Of a stretch of 64,000 nt of DNA, positions 24,324 to 37,823 are shown in pieces. Within the stretch, counting starts at the first letter, position 1. Each line of letters starts with the position of its first letter. The translations under genes and the position numbers were made by a program. The stretch is taken from positions 1 to 64,000 of the forward strand of contig JABVXU010000004.1 of NCBI GenBank assembly GCA_013365365.1. Reading direction: 5' to 3'. The notes under the pieces are model-generated. The model ran no database searches and was not told the DNA's origin. It was given only the letters and a program-made list of their open reading frames with translations. The stretch comes from Cruorifilaria tuberocauda. Taxonomy: Eukaryota > Nematoda > Chromadorea > Rhabditida > Onchocercidae.

Positions 24324-27300
24324 ATGATCCAACAGGTTGCTTCAGCTACGGCTACTCTCCCCATATCGTTACTGCTTTTAATTCAAGCTGTCGTTCACAT
24401 TCAACGGGTCCACTCTATTCCTATACCTAATTCACAGATCGGTAACTCTTACTTATCACTTTTATGATAACAGCTTCTAATAAATTATAAAACCTGCGTA
24501 GGTGGACTTTAACCAAGTAAGTGAGCGACTGAATCCTCTCCAGTCTGAAAAAATTTGAGATGCATAAGATGATTATATTTACATCGATTTATTATCAGTC
24601 TTACTGTACCAAAAATAATGAACATGAAGATAGTCCTTATCATGCAGTCGTTGTGAGCCGCAGGAAAATTACTTTATTGCTTGCTAAGGAGTTTTAAAAC
24701 TGGCATGATATAGATGCATTCCAGTTATTACACTCAAACTTGTTATCATACGACTTTTTGTATAAGTTATAATAGAAAATAATTAATAACGTATAGAAAG
24801 CTATAAACATCATTTATTATCACTATACTTTACTATTTACAAGTGCCGTATTAGCAAATTTAAAAATTTTTAACCTATATCAGAATTTTTTTTTGAAATT
24901 TTGAATTCTAAAAGTTAGGCAGGCGAAGAACATTTTGAAAAAGTTTTCTTAAAACTTCTTGTTATTTTTTAAATTTATTTACAAATGAATGTTTTCATTA
25001 TTTCACATTGTAAACATTAGCAGATATAAAATAACACATACTCAGAAGCGATTTATTTTCAATAAAGTATGCAAAATTAGTTGTTCTGCTTAATTCTAAA
25101 AATTTTCCGATCCTATCATTTGCATCTTCAAATCAAAATAGCGCTATGAAAAAAAATTGAAGCAATAGAATTGCAAGCAATCAGTCATTTTTAATTGTAA
25201 ATGAACTTATAATTCAGCTTATTACTCTTTCATCGATCAATCCTCCCATTTGCATCAAAATTAAAAATATTACATTTCCCTTTACAATGAAAGAGTCCAG
25301 TGATATACCAGGCACAAATATTTCTGAGGATTAAGAAAACTTACTATTAGCATTATCAGTTGTGCATCAGAATCACTGTAATGATTACTGGCCGTATAGT
25401 ATTATTAACTAATAATAGTGATGTATTTCTATTATGTCTGTATGTCAAAAAAATTTACTTCTAAAATTGAATTCGAAAGCAAAGAATTGCTTATTAAACT
25501 TTAATAAACTTAAAAGTTAAACCAGATGATTATAATTATTACTCGAACAGTAACTACCTGCACTTAGAAAATTAATATAAACAAATTTTTCCAAATAAGA
25601 TTTGCTAAGAAATTAGGTATTTTCGCAGTAACACTTTTATATGTAAATTTTTTTGAAGAAAGAGATATATTTTGAAAGAAATTCAGCGAAAATTTTGGTT
25701 TAAAAACTACAGTAAAAAATTGTTTATTTAATGTTAATCGATTTTATCATTTCTAAGCCAGTTCATCCAATTGAATATCTACTTGAGCAGTCATGATTTA
25801 GGTTATTTTCGGATCATTGCATCGGTCAATATATCAGAAAGTTAGAACTTTTTTCTTTTTTCGAGAAAACTTCGTTTCACAAAGTCACTTTTGAGAAGTT
25901 ATTTCCTGCATTGAAAAAAGGAGAAATAAAAACAGGTTTCCATGACTGTGATAAATATTTCAATCATTTCATATCTACTCATTTTATCCGATTCCGATCA
26001 AACTTCATAACTCATAGTTTTCGATACTAGAAATGAATTTGAGGTAAAATTGAGTTAAATTCAAAGAATAGATATTGGCACTCCTTTCTTTTTGATATCT
26101 CAGTGCTTTATCATTGGTTCTCGTTATGATTATATCCAGTTCGTTTTTTTTTTCATGAAAATTTCATCTAAAAGTTTATGCGAGAAATTATTCAATTTAA
26201 AAAATTTTTGGTTTATTCGACACTTTTTCGAAAATCCATTAAGCATAAAAGGCGAAATAACAACTTTCAGGAAAAGCGGAGGTTGAGTGCGGTGAAGATA
26301 CAATTGAAGTGGTGTTCCTGACAGAAAGCGTATTCCAAGGTCGAATTTATGTAGTAGGTCATTCAAGTGATGGACACTGCGTATCACGCGATACGGGACG
26401 TCGAACTACGTCAATTACTGTGCGGAAGGATCAGTGCGGTGTCGCCATTACGAGATCCGTTAGTTCACTCATCATTGTATGATTATACAGTTTTCACAGA
26501 TTTCATCACATTATGCATGAGTGGCATTAACGTGAAATGACAAACAAAGCACAAATTTTTACCTTAGGCTATCAGTGACCTTTTCACCTCCCATACGATG
26601 ATTTTTGTTCTCTAAAGATGTTTCATCCCAAAGTTCCAAAATAACAAAAAAACACTTGTATTATAATGAAATCTCCAGTCGAGATTGAGATTTGTGTAGA
26701 GCTATAAAATTTACTAAGATAACTTATAGTAAAATTAATGTCAGTTGAGCATTTCGATATTATCATTAAACTTTATTGTTTTTAATTCCATTGCTCTAAT
26801 TTTTAGTGTCGCTTGTTTTCAGTTTACGTCAACTTTTCCAATATCTTTTGAATTGAAATGCTTTTAAATATGAAATTCTTTGAGCTTTACAATTATTGAA
26901 AGTAATGGTTGAATTTGACTAGAAAATTTATGTTATAATTGGAGAAAAAACTTTTTTAGTCGGTACTCATTTGTGCCCATTATATAGAGGCAAAGGAAAG
27001 AAAAGGGAAGGTAAAATTCTGTTTTTGAAAAGTCAAACGTTTTTTGGGAAAAAAGTTTTTTATGGAAATTTGACTTTTTAAAAATTATCAAATTCCAGCT
27101 CACCATTTTAATATTGTTTGTTATGGGACAGGAGAATTAGTGATTTGAAAGCATTAAATTTATTCTTTCTAATAAAAAAGAAGAGGAGAAGGGGAAAAAA
27201 GAATGTTTTGAATAAGCAATAAAATTAGTAAATGTTATAGTGAGATATGAACAATCCTATTACTTTTTGTATTAGAGATAGGTAAATTGCATTAAAGAAA

Positions 27301-30300
27301 AATCATAATTTTTCCATCTATAGATAGAAATTAATTCCTAAAGGGGACTAATAAAAATAATTGATATTTATAGCCTTCTCGATTTCAATTCAATTGCTTA
27401 TTTATTAACGATTTCTCATATTTTTTTTTGTTGTCCTTAATGTAGTTATTAAAGAAACGAAAATAAAATGGACTTATTGTATCACCACATTTTTAAATCA
27501 TATTTTAATTAATTGATATGAAATTGATAGTTCCTAAACTTCATTTAAAATTAGGAAAAGAATCTAATTTCAAATTGTTTGGAAGGGCAATTAAAATATG
27601 GTCTACATATGAAGTTACATGATTGCTTTATATATTTTACTTTTTAAATTTCGTAACATTTTGGCTACCACTCACCTTGATTTGATTAGGAAAAATAGAT
27701 AAAAAGTTTATATAATGGGTAAGTAAAAAGCATTTTTAAATTGGACTAATATCGTATCTTATTTAAGCAAAACTGTTTTCCTATTTGACACTAAGGACTT
27801 TTGACTTGGAATTTTTTCATTAAAATTTTTTTGCACTTCAACTTTTAATCTTAGTTTGCATTTTAATCTTAGTTCCTCTGAAATATTTTAGAATTTGTTG
27901 AATGTTGGTGATAAAGATGTTACTGATCAATGATTGCATTGTCTTCAACTAGAAATATTTATATTTTGATTCGGAATAAATGAATGTCACTTATACTACT
28001 ATTTCATCAATGCCCACCACACTTCAATTCAACCTCAGTGTCACACTGAATATTTTTCATTGCTTTTCGTAAACTAGAAAATTCAATTTTTCATCGTAAA
28101 CTGAATTCTGAATATCCGGGAAAAAAAATTAAATTATTATTGTGAACGGATTCTTCCGATGATTATTCGAAAAATCCGTTCATAATAATAATCCAATAAA
28201 TTCAAAGAATCAGGAATTAAGCTTATCATAGGCATCTGATTGCTAGAAAAGGCGAAAAAATATTTGTTCGAATTATTCGCTCTAAAAATTTTTGCTAAAT
28301 GAAATATGTAAGGCCTTTAAATAGGTAAATAAAAAAGTGTGTGGCAGGTAGATAAGCATTCATAGTAGCTGTCTTCGCTGATATAACTTGTTTGTTTATT
28401 TTTATCTGCGAGACCCCGTTTACAAAAGACATTTTCTTGTGATGTGATGAAATGGATAAAGATGGACTTAGTGACAGACGATTTATTCAATGAATTTTGA
28501 TAGCCGTGGTAGAAAATTGAGTGAAGAAACTAGGAAAGTAAAACAATACGCCTTAGCGACTATTTCTTGCCATCTCGAAAATGCTGAAAACTTTGATGGA
28601 GATATTTTTAAATCCGGGTAAAAACTTTAAGTGATAAATTGAAATGACAGCTAAAATTGAAATTATCTTCTACTTATTCCTTTTTTCACGTTCCACTGTT
28701 TCAGGATGGGTTCTAAATCTTACGCGTGTGAATGAAATCCTTGATATATAAATACATAAGACTGTTATACATAATTTTCAAATTCACGTGCATCTAATTT
28801 TCAGCTAATTATTATCCAGATTTTCTTTTATTTTAGCTCTTGTTGATAGCTTTTAATTTTTACATTATCATCAAAAAACTGATCAATTCAAGATTTTTGA
28901 AGCAAATTATCAGATCAATTTTCTGGAATTTAAAACAAGAATATGGATTTAGCAACAAGCAATAAATAAATAGAGATAGAGATAGTGAAAGTAATTGGAG
29001 AATTATTGAAAAATTAATAATTGTTCAACGTAGCTGATGTTCGGTTAAAAATTTTCAAAAGAAATAGAAAATTTTCGAAGATAAGGAAATGATAAAAAGA
29101 TATAAAAGAAATTTAATCTGTTCATAAAAACTCTTTTCTTAATTTTATTGATGATTAATGAAGAACTGAACTTTTTTCAATAACACAAAGTAAAATAACA
29201 ATTAGCCGATATATAGCTGGATTGCTCCCGATTGATTTCTCTATAGATCAGAAACAACGAGTACATGTCAGATTGTTTGACTTTAAAAAACTAAACTAGT
29301 ATGTAATACTAGAAGGCGAAGGAATTTTATTAAACTTAATTTTAAATAATTTCAAAACAACGACAAAGACTTATGATTTTCTTGATTGGACATAACTGGA
29401 AAATGTTATTGCTCTCGCCTAAGCGATATATAAGCCATTGGATATTGTGATAAAAAGTAGTGGTAATGGGAACATGTTTTTTTCATTCACAAAACAAAGG
29501 ACTTAGTTTTAACCGACAACTGCAGTTCAATCAATTAATAATAAATTCGCCTGAACTATGCAAAAATTCATGCGAGAACGACGATGTTATAATAATTTTC
29601 CGAGCACACGCAAATTTGATAAATGTGACTTCAGACATTTGCTATTGGGTTAAAGTTAAGATCAATGATGATATAAGTGATGCTTTAGATTAAATTCATA
29701 TTTTACCTTGCTGATTTATAAATTTCACCGATTGCAGACTAATCCGCCAGGTATGTTCGCTAATGTAAAAGTGATGATTTCGTTCCACGAAGAATTTATC
29801 ACAAAAGTGGATAGGGTTCGTTCATCATTTAACTGATCTTTGAAATGTTCAAGTTTTGAAACAAGAATAGACAACAGTTATTGCAGATGGCCTTGGACAA
29901 AGCATGAAATTTTTTTTAATTTAATTTTTTATCATTTACTTTTTTTGGATTCATTAAACAAGAAGAGGTAAGTAATCTTACACTCTAATCATTTCCAAAA
30001 TGTAAGTATTTGGAAGAGAGAAAAATAATAAACGAAATAGACCATTCTATTTTCAGGGCTATGAAATTAGCTGTTTTTATATGGAAGCAGATAAAACAGT
30101 AACATATCCACTAACAGTATCAATGAAATCATTGGAACCATTCACAGAACTTGCAGAAATGCCGCGATGTCATTATGAAGTGGTTGATCCGATTTCCATG
30201 GAACCATTATCAATTGTTTCGGTTGGCAGTAAATTGCTTCATAAATGGAAATGTGATTCCACTGCTGCAAGTATGCTTGTATTAAACTAATTAGCAATAA

Positions 30301-31901
30301 CTCTAACTTGCGATCGATCACATAATCTTGATGAAGATACAATTCGATCAATAATTCATCGAAAGTTAACAAAACTGATCAGTATACCATCAGATTATCC
30401 TTGTCATCACATTGTCATTGTATAATGATTAATATAATTTCATCAAATATCTATTTTTCGAGTTAAGTGCCTTTAAAACAAGAAATATGACATAAGTGAG
30501 AAATATAATAAAAGAAATAAATCTATCAGCTTGATCACATACTTTTTTTATATTTTATATAACTTAGTAATATTTTAACAGACAGAAAAACTCCGAATCC
30601 GTTATGATTCCTTTCTGCGTAGTTACCGGTAATTAATCGATGTGTTTTCTGAACGAAAAAAATCTATGCTTTTTATTTTAATTCAAACTAAATTTCTATT
30701 GCGATCATAATTTCCAATCATAGATTTATGGTGCATGACGGTTCATTCATGCTTTGTCGAAGATGGATCTGGCACACAATTTGTTATACTTAATGAAGAT
30801 GGGTAAGTTCGGGCGCTTCAAACTTTGAAATACTTACCAGTTTCACTTTTCTCTTTGTATTTATAAAAACTATTCGTTTTTACTAATTCATGACGTGGTT
30901 GCAATCGGAATAACAAAATGAAGAAATGATAACGAACATGATATTGAGAAGAATGAAATAAATGTAATGTTGTTCAAATGAAAATAGATAGATTGTATTT
31001 ATGATATTTGATGACAAATAAGACTTTGTTTTAGATGTGCGATCGATCGATACCTATTGGATAACCTGGAATATGGTCCCAATGATTTAGAGGCTCAAAG
31101 AGAAGCACACGCTTTCAAATTTGCCGATAAAGTGGTAGTAAATTTCCAATGCTCAGTCAGATTGGATATTCGAGATGGCGATTGTCCAGTAAGACGTTTT
31201 TTTTAAATTAAATAGCATACAGTAACACAATTACAGTTGCATGAAAGAATTATCTATTATCGATGATGGAAGTTACCAATAAGAAGTGTTAGTATCGTAA
31301 GTTTATATGTTTATAGTTATCAAGATATAGCATTACTCCTATTACTTTCACATTTTCAAATTTTGCTTGAGAAATTGATTAAATGGTTATCACAATTTGA
31401 TCCTGGTTTTCTAAATTTCATTTCTCGCACTTTAGCTATTTTCTATTTTACTATTTGTTTATATCTTTTATGCCGTTCAGAAGCCACAATGTCGAGATTT
31501 GAGCAATCAGAGGAAGGCAGTAAGACGACGAGCATTACCGGATTCACCATTAGTATTGAATTTCACTGACCATATGGCTGAGGTAGATGTCCGTTCTCAA
31601 CAGCTTGATGTTCTGGACACTCAGCTAGGTATTTTTACTGTTTAGTTAAACACAATGTGAATTTAATGATTAAATTTTCCCTGCATAAATTTATCTTAAA
31701 CACTTCTGAATATGATTAGATTTTGGCGTTTCACCGAATAATCCCCGAATCGCCGCACAGATTCGTCTATTGCAAAGGCCGGAAGGTGGTGATTGCATCA
31801 GCACGACATTAGCAATCGTCGGTGTTTCATTCAGTGCTACAGTGATGCTTGTAATGATCGTTCATATCGTATATCTTTACAGAAGGATACAATTTAAATG
31901 A
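24324..31901 (+). CDS. Cuticlin-like ZP-domain transmembrane protein
   Basis: Nematode ZP-domain (cuticlin/CUTL-type) protein, a polymerising component of cuticle or apical extracellular matrix. Exons are 24324-24441, 26271-26458, 29738-29815, 30057-30270, 30724-30802, 31035-31188, 31481-31628 and 31720-31901, totalling 386 aa with all phases consistent. Exon 1 encodes a signal peptide (hydrophobic ISLLLLIQAVV). The ZP module starts VECGEDTIEVVFLTE and contains VISFHEEF-type and CHYEV blocks, then HKFAD/VNFQC-type blocks (here FKFADKVVVNFQCSVRL). A multibasic RRRA (about 292-295) after the ZP domain is a likely furin site. A single membrane helix (about 355-378) is followed by a short YRRIQFK tail. 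Introns of 1.8 and 3.3 kb are exceptionally long for this window. The particular CUTL orthologue is not determined. Confidence 0.93.
24442..26270. other. Long first intron of the ZP gene
   Basis: 1.8 kb AT-rich intron between the signal-peptide exon and the first ZP exon. I see no nested gene. Its length and position make it a candidate for regulatory elements. Confidence 0.5.
26459..29737. other. Very long second intron of the ZP gene
   Basis: 3.3 kb AT-rich intron. It contains a 20-bp inverted repeat (28133-28192) and an open frame at 29460-29693 (77 codons, five cysteines) that has no place in the ZP domain. No other feature is recognised. Confidence 0.45.
28133..28192. repeat. 20-bp inverted repeat (hairpin) in the ZP gene intron
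   Basis: Arms at 28133-28152 (ATTATTATTGTGAACGGATT) and 28173-28192 are reverse complements except for one position, around a 20-nt loop. It may be a small transposon remnant or a stable hairpin. Confidence 0.7.
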
Positions 31902-33408
31902 TAGTAAATTAAAATTTAATGGAACTTAAAATTGATGTAAGCGCTATCATTTCTATCTTAACTTTTCATTCGATTCCTTTTCTTTAGATACTCGGGTAAA
32001 ATTTGCATGTTGATTTACTGGGAATGAAGTTGAAATTTTTATTTATAATTTTTTCATTATTTCTTCATTCCCAGAATTTTGAAGCAAATTCCTGTTCTAA
32101 TGGTATTTTCTCAACAAAAAAGTTCTTGTGAATCACTGTTTACTGCACGAAACGGTCACAAGTATGAAATGCTCGCAATTCAAAAGTTTGCCTTGATAGT
32201 TACAAGATCATTAAAAACTCATTAAAGCATCATTTATTTATTGGTGAGAACAGAAAAAGTTTTGGAAAAGCTAAGTTTGATTTTCTATTTGCTTATTCTT
32301 TAGTAAAATATCTCTAAGACACTGGAAAATTTATTATTTTTATTCACTGCCTGAAATGAAAGGAAGAGATTTAATTCAGTTTTCAAAAAGCTTGCTTAGC
32401 TCGGACTTCACTTATGATATCATTATTGAAATTGGAGCAAAATTTTCTCATCTGATTTATTCAATCAATGCACATTAATTACTATTTAAGTTGTTTGATT
32501 TTAATTACTGTACAAATAATTTTGTATTTTCATTTGTGGTGCTATTATGACTAATTTTGGAGTCAATCGAAGTGGAGAATTCTGAGTATTTCACATTTCT
32601 AAGAAGAAAATTAACGATATGAATTTTTCAATCACTCATTTCTTTCATAGATTATAATACTTCTTCGCATTAGCAACTTTGCATATTCTTTCAATTGTAA
32701 ACTTTTATATCTGTTTTTTGAATAACCCTTGGATTAGATTACCATAATTTGGGAAAATTTTAATCACAATTTAATATATAATTCTTATAATGTTGCCACT
32801 GAGAATTTGTAATTTGGGATTTGTAGTTTTAAAGTGATTATTTGCAAGTTATATTTTGATTGAAATACTTGGCTGGTTCAAATTTCACTCTTTTTCATTT
32901 GAATTTGTCCTTTAGCTAACATTGCTTTTTTCAATAATCCGATAATAATATACTGTCGCTTTGTGTTGTACATTAGTGTTTATTTGTTCCTTCAATGTAT
33001 TCCTACTTTATGTATTCTTTTTCTTATATCCATTTTTTTCATTATGAAATTGAAATTTTTGATTATTTCATAGTGCATGATTCATTATTTGATAATAAAA
33101 GCAAATTTGTAGGATTTCACTGAAACACTAAAAGTGATTTAGCAATTATAGTAAGATTCAAAGAAAGAAGCCAAACTTGAAAAAGTTGAACAAATTTTAC
33201 TCCAACACAAAGTAGACTGCAATTAATAATAAAATATTTTTACACAAATAAGATCGAAATTCAAGAAGATGAAGTAAAGATGCCAAAAAGTTGACATTCT
33301 CAAATATTAAGAATGATGCAACTGAAATTGCTGTTTCATGTTGTTTTTAACGATTTTAGGAACAAGAAAGATCCATAATTCATTAATTAAAAGTAATTTG
33401 CGGAAAAA
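31902..33408. other. Convergent intergenic region
   Basis: 1.5 kb of AT-rich sequence between the ZP gene and the converging LRP-like gene. I looked for a transmembrane exon or more LDLa repeats continuing the minus-strand gene and found none. Confidence 0.5.
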
Positions 33409-36400
33409 TCAATGGATCCACGTTATGGCTAAATCGACACAGTACAATTCATCGGATTCATCGTCGCAATCCATGAAACCATCGCACCGTTGCGACCGCA
33501 AAATACATTTGCGATTATCACGACATGGAAACATACGTTCATCATGCATGCAAATTGGTATCGCTGAAAATGTCTTAAGGTTCAAAAAAGTCATAGGATT
33601 TAAAAGAATATTTTTGGATTATGATTATTTGTTAGCGAATTTATTAACAGTTTTGATGAACGAATGAAATAAAGAAATACTTACGACATTCCATTTCATC
33701 GTCTCCATTCCAGCAGTTATGCAATCCATCACACCGATATATTAAATTGAGACATCTGAAATAATTATCTTAAAGATTTATCACCTCATTGCATATAGTT
33801 TATCTCAATACTGAAAACTATAGAAGATGAAGTGCATTTAAAAAAGAAAAAAATGAGAAAAATTATCTGTGATTGGTAGAAAAGATCAAAAGAACAAATG
33901 AGAACAGCACATGAAATTGAGCAATTCTAAAGCTATAGGTTCATGAAACTAATTAATTACATTTTACAAATATTAAAATTGCTTACTCTGTTAATATTTA
34001 GTAAAAAGTTTAAAAAAAAATGGAATGAGTAAGAAAATCTTAACTCTTAGAGCTTTTTTATATGCCAAATAGGAGTTGTAATCAAATTGAAAAATCTTAG
34101 AATTTTCGACTACTTTATGACATGGAAAAGATGCTATTACTTTGAAAATCTTTCTTCCAAATTTGATTTAAAGCCTATGTAGTATGAATTAAAGTCATAT
34201 ATTTTTATTTTTATTTCTTCAGAATAACAATTCTTCCAGATCTTTCAATCAATAATTTTATAAAATCGAACTTGTGATCTGGTCGTGAACATAGCAATTG
34301 ATGTTTCGTACAATTTGGTTCACACAAACCATTTTCATGCATAATAAATCCTTCGGTACATAAACATTGCGATCCTGAACCATCAAGCTTTGGTACACAA
34401 ATATGTTGACATGTTGTTTCTTTACAAAGATTAGGAGCTGAAGTATATTAAACTATAATTTAACAGTGAGTTAACAAAATTTTAAGGAATTTCAAAATTG
34501 AAAATTTAATATCTTTTTATTATTTATTTTTATTTAAATATCTCTTTTTCTCTGTTCATTCATAAAAGCATTACAAAAAACACTTCTATTATCGCCTACC
34601 ATCCATTTGCACAGATGGATGATATGCTTTGAGGGAATACGGTGGCAATACAGTCCTCAATAACATTGTTATATTTTGACCAGTAAGTTTATCGGCAAAT
34701 AAAAATCCACGACGAGTCCAATCACTCCAAAAGATCATATCATCAAATATCGTCAATCCAAAAACATGTGGTACCAACTGACTATCACTGATTACAATTC
34801 GTCGACTCGTTCCATCCAAATTTGCTATTCTATATTGAAGATTTGAATTAAAAAGTCGTGAAAAAGTTTGAGATATGCATTCAAATGAGAAGGTTCTTTT
34901 CTTTTTCAACAGAAACCGTGATATTAATCGTAATTTAATATAATATAACAGCAATATTTAAAGAAAAAACGCGAACTCAATAACGTCACGGAAAGCATCG
35001 GCCCAATAGAGACGTTTTGCAAAGTAATCGATAGCTAGCGCATTTGGCCAAACTAAATTTTTAGTAACGATTTTTTTTGCTTCACTACCGTCCATGGCAA
35101 GTCGAACTATGAATGGTTTTGTGCCCCAATCACTTGCAAACAATTCTCTGCAAAGATTCATTTAATTATTAAGTAAATTAATTGATCATAAATGATCAGA
35201 AATAATCTTTATTGATCACAAGAATTCCCAAAAACCTTATTTCCTATGCAGTAAAAAATATTGAGAGTATTTTGAAATTGAGTGAAATGTAAGAGCAAGT
35301 GAAATTATTTTTCACCTATTCAAGAGCAACAATATTCTCATACAGTTTTGTTCAAATTTACTTAGAAAATATTACATTGCGGGAGGAGAGAAATATGTAA
35401 GGTTTCATTTTTATATTCTAATACTGTATTGATAAATGATGATGAAATAATTACACTTCCCAATTTGAAATGAGTGATAGAAAAGTATTTCCAAAAAGAA
35501 AAGCTACCGTGTCAATGGATAAGCGACCAAAGATCGAGGTAATTCAAAAAATCCATCGTAAAGTGATGCTCTATAAAGACCATCAAGACGTTGCACGTGT
35601 AACTGCTTTTGACGCAGTGTATATAAATTCCTGAAAATATCTTCACTTCCTTCGTTTTTCAAATTATTTCAATTCACTCTTTGATCAAATTAATTTTATC
35701 AAAAAAAGCCATAAAATTTTTTTTTCTAACGTATTAATCATAACTGGTGATTAACTCGGTTTGATTTAATAAGCAATGAATAATCATCTATCAATTTCTG
35801 ATTTATAAAGTGGTTTTATACTTTTGATTTTGATAGATTGTTAATGATGTTTCCACATTTTTCCTACACTATTATCATTACTGATAACTGTTAACACAAT
35901 TGGAATTATTATAAAATAAATTCGTATAAAAAATAACATTTTTAGAAAACTTTAGTAATATTATAATGATTGAAAGAAGTTAAATTACCTATGTATCCAA
36001 TCAACAGCAATTCCTTCTGTACCTTCAACTTCATGATTCTGTATGACATGTACTTTGTTCCTATCAAATACATTTACGTATTGAATTGAATTTCTTTTTA
36101 GATCTACATAATATAATTTCTTTTCCTAAAATAACATTCAGCATTGTGTTTGTCTGAAAAAATAACAATAAAGGAATTCTAAACAGACTTAAATTTATCA
36201 AAAAAAGCTCAAAAACAATTAAAATTTTGCCTTAAAATCATAATCGAACATGGCTATTTTTTCATTGTCATGATTAGGCACCAATTTCAATTGGGACTTT
36301 GCATTGTATGTTACGTTCCAAATAGTATACGAATGGGCCAAAAAGAATAAGACTGGTTCTGGAAATATAAGGTTTGCAATAAATCAGTATTTATTTGTTT

Positions 36401-37196
36401 CTTTCTTGTTTCTTTCCTACATTCACTTTTTGCTTAATTTCAGAACTTCAAAAAATAACAAGTCACTGTATAAACAGTTGAAATAAGCTAAAACAAATAT
36501 AAAAAATCGGAAGAATAAACGAACCATTATCAGTCCGATAGCATCGATGACCATTTCGAGCCACTTTATATAAAGGATCAAAACATTCACATTCATAACT
36601 ACCTGGCTTATTTATACATTTCTGCGAACAAAAATGTTTATTGGAAGCGCATTCATTCACATCTAAATCACAATGTAAGATATAAATTTTAATGATAAAT
36701 GAACTTATTCATTATTTTTATTAAATATTTTCATCAAAAATAATTGCTTCAAATTCGGCTCATAATAATATTTTTTTTATTCAAAAAGGAATAATGGATT
36801 ACTTTAAAACACTAGGTTTTGAAATTTAGACCGTTCAAGTCCGAAGAATTTTAAACGTGGAACAAATTTTCCAAAGTAAATATGTTCACAAAATCTTAAA
36901 AATGTGGAAATATGGAAAAGGTCTGAAAAAATTCTCCAGGCTATCTCTCAAAATTGAATAACTAAACAATATTTTCTCAAGCACTCAAAACCAAACAGCA
37001 AATTAAACCATAAGCTTTTCTGAAATCCTACAAAAGAATGTTGATTCCACTAATAAGATAAAATGCAAACTCACCGATACATTTCGCCAAATGTTCATCA
37101 TAGTAGAAACCCTTCTGACAACTAGTTATTGTGCAATTATTGCACAATTGAATATCGGAATAATTATTATTATTGTCTACAACATTTATGATATTA
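33409..37196 (-). CDS. LDL-receptor-family protein: EGF, YWTD propeller, EGF, two LDLa repeats
   Basis: Exons (minus) are 37075-37196, 36525-36662, 36231-36358, 35989-36125, 35508-35630, 34977-35147, 34600-34829, 34272-34437, 33685-33755 and 33409-33563; phases close. Domains in order: a partial Cys-rich EGF (CQKGFYYDEHLAKC), a calcium-type EGF (DVNECASNKHFC), a YWTD beta-propeller (LYYVDLKRNSIQYV, PNALAIDYFAKRLYWAD, IFWSDWTRRG, YSLKAYHPSVQ), a closing EGF (LCKETTCQHICVP), and two complete six-Cys LDLa repeats with acidic calcium-site ends (NGDDEME, CDDESDE). The frame stops 10 residues after the last LDLa cysteine, so no membrane anchor or endocytic tail is seen. The modelled first exon starts with one base of a split codon, so at least one 5' exon is missing. 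A signal-peptide exon candidate lies at 37360-37452, but its phase 0 end does not fit this acceptor. The intron 36126-36230 has a GC donor. Confidence 0.85.
36126..36230 (-). other. GC-AG intron in the LRP-like gene
   Basis: The donor reads TTTAAG|GCAAAA (minus). The join FDYDFK|EKKLYYVDLK restores a YWTD blade in frame. The acceptor is TTTTAG. Confidence 0.8.
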
Positions 37197-37359
37197 CTGA
37201 AATCAGCTTTTACATAAATGATATTTATCTCATACATTACGATTGTTATTATTTAATTTGAAAATTTTGCTTTCTTAAAGCTGTTCTTCATTTGTTGAAT
37301 TAGGGCATTATAAGCAAGCCTAACTTTAAATAATTATTAACATTTTAAAACGCGCTAAC

Positions 37360-37452
37360 ATAGACAAATGGTGTGAACTGTAATGTTATTGCAAATATAA
37401 ACGTTTTAAGCAGATGAACTGATGAAGAACCACCGACCAGAAATGGTTTCAT
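37360..37452 (-). other. Candidate signal-peptide exon
   Basis: The ATG at 37452 opens 31 codons ending at a GTTAGC donor, with a hydrophobic stretch (LLKTFIFAITLQF) typical of a signal peptide. It would suit the LRP-like gene just downstream, but the splice phase (0) does not match the next modelled exon, which needs two leading bases. A missing small exon or another acceptor is required. Its start codon lies within the 48-bp tandem repeat. Confidence 0.4.
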
Positions 37453-37513
37453 TACGGTCAACCGTTGATTGTCGAATTAACCGACCAGAAACGGTTTCAT
37501 TACGGTCAATCGT
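37433..37513. repeat. 48-bp tandem direct repeat, about 1.7 copies
   Basis: The unit starting CCGACCAGAA.TGGTTTCATTACGGTCA at 37433 recurs at 37481 with a few substitutions over about 33 bp. It overlaps the candidate signal-peptide ATG. Confidence 0.75.
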
Positions 37514-37823
37514 CAGTTTCCGCAAATAGCAATTGCGTTTATTCGCATTAATTAGTAACTCAAAGTAGTTTTGAACGTTCTATAAAAAAGAAATGAACTA
37601 TTTTATGTTCATTTGAGAATATTGAATTTCGTGATGCAACGGAAGGCTTCTTTCGCTTGAAAACATGAAAGTTTTGAATTCGCAAACCTAATCTACGTTT
37701 TATTTACTTTGTGCCAATAAATTCTAGCATTCACGCTCATAAAATCATTTCAACAGCTTTTTTGAAATTTAAGCTTTATCAAAATACTAAATAAAACCGG
37801 ATAAAAAAGAAATTAAGAAATTC

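Noticed and set aside
29460..29693. 77-codon Cys-containing plus-strand frame in the ZP gene intron
   Set aside because: The ZP domain joins correctly without it (ITRS to TNPPGMF), and no splice sites bound it; it is probably chance.
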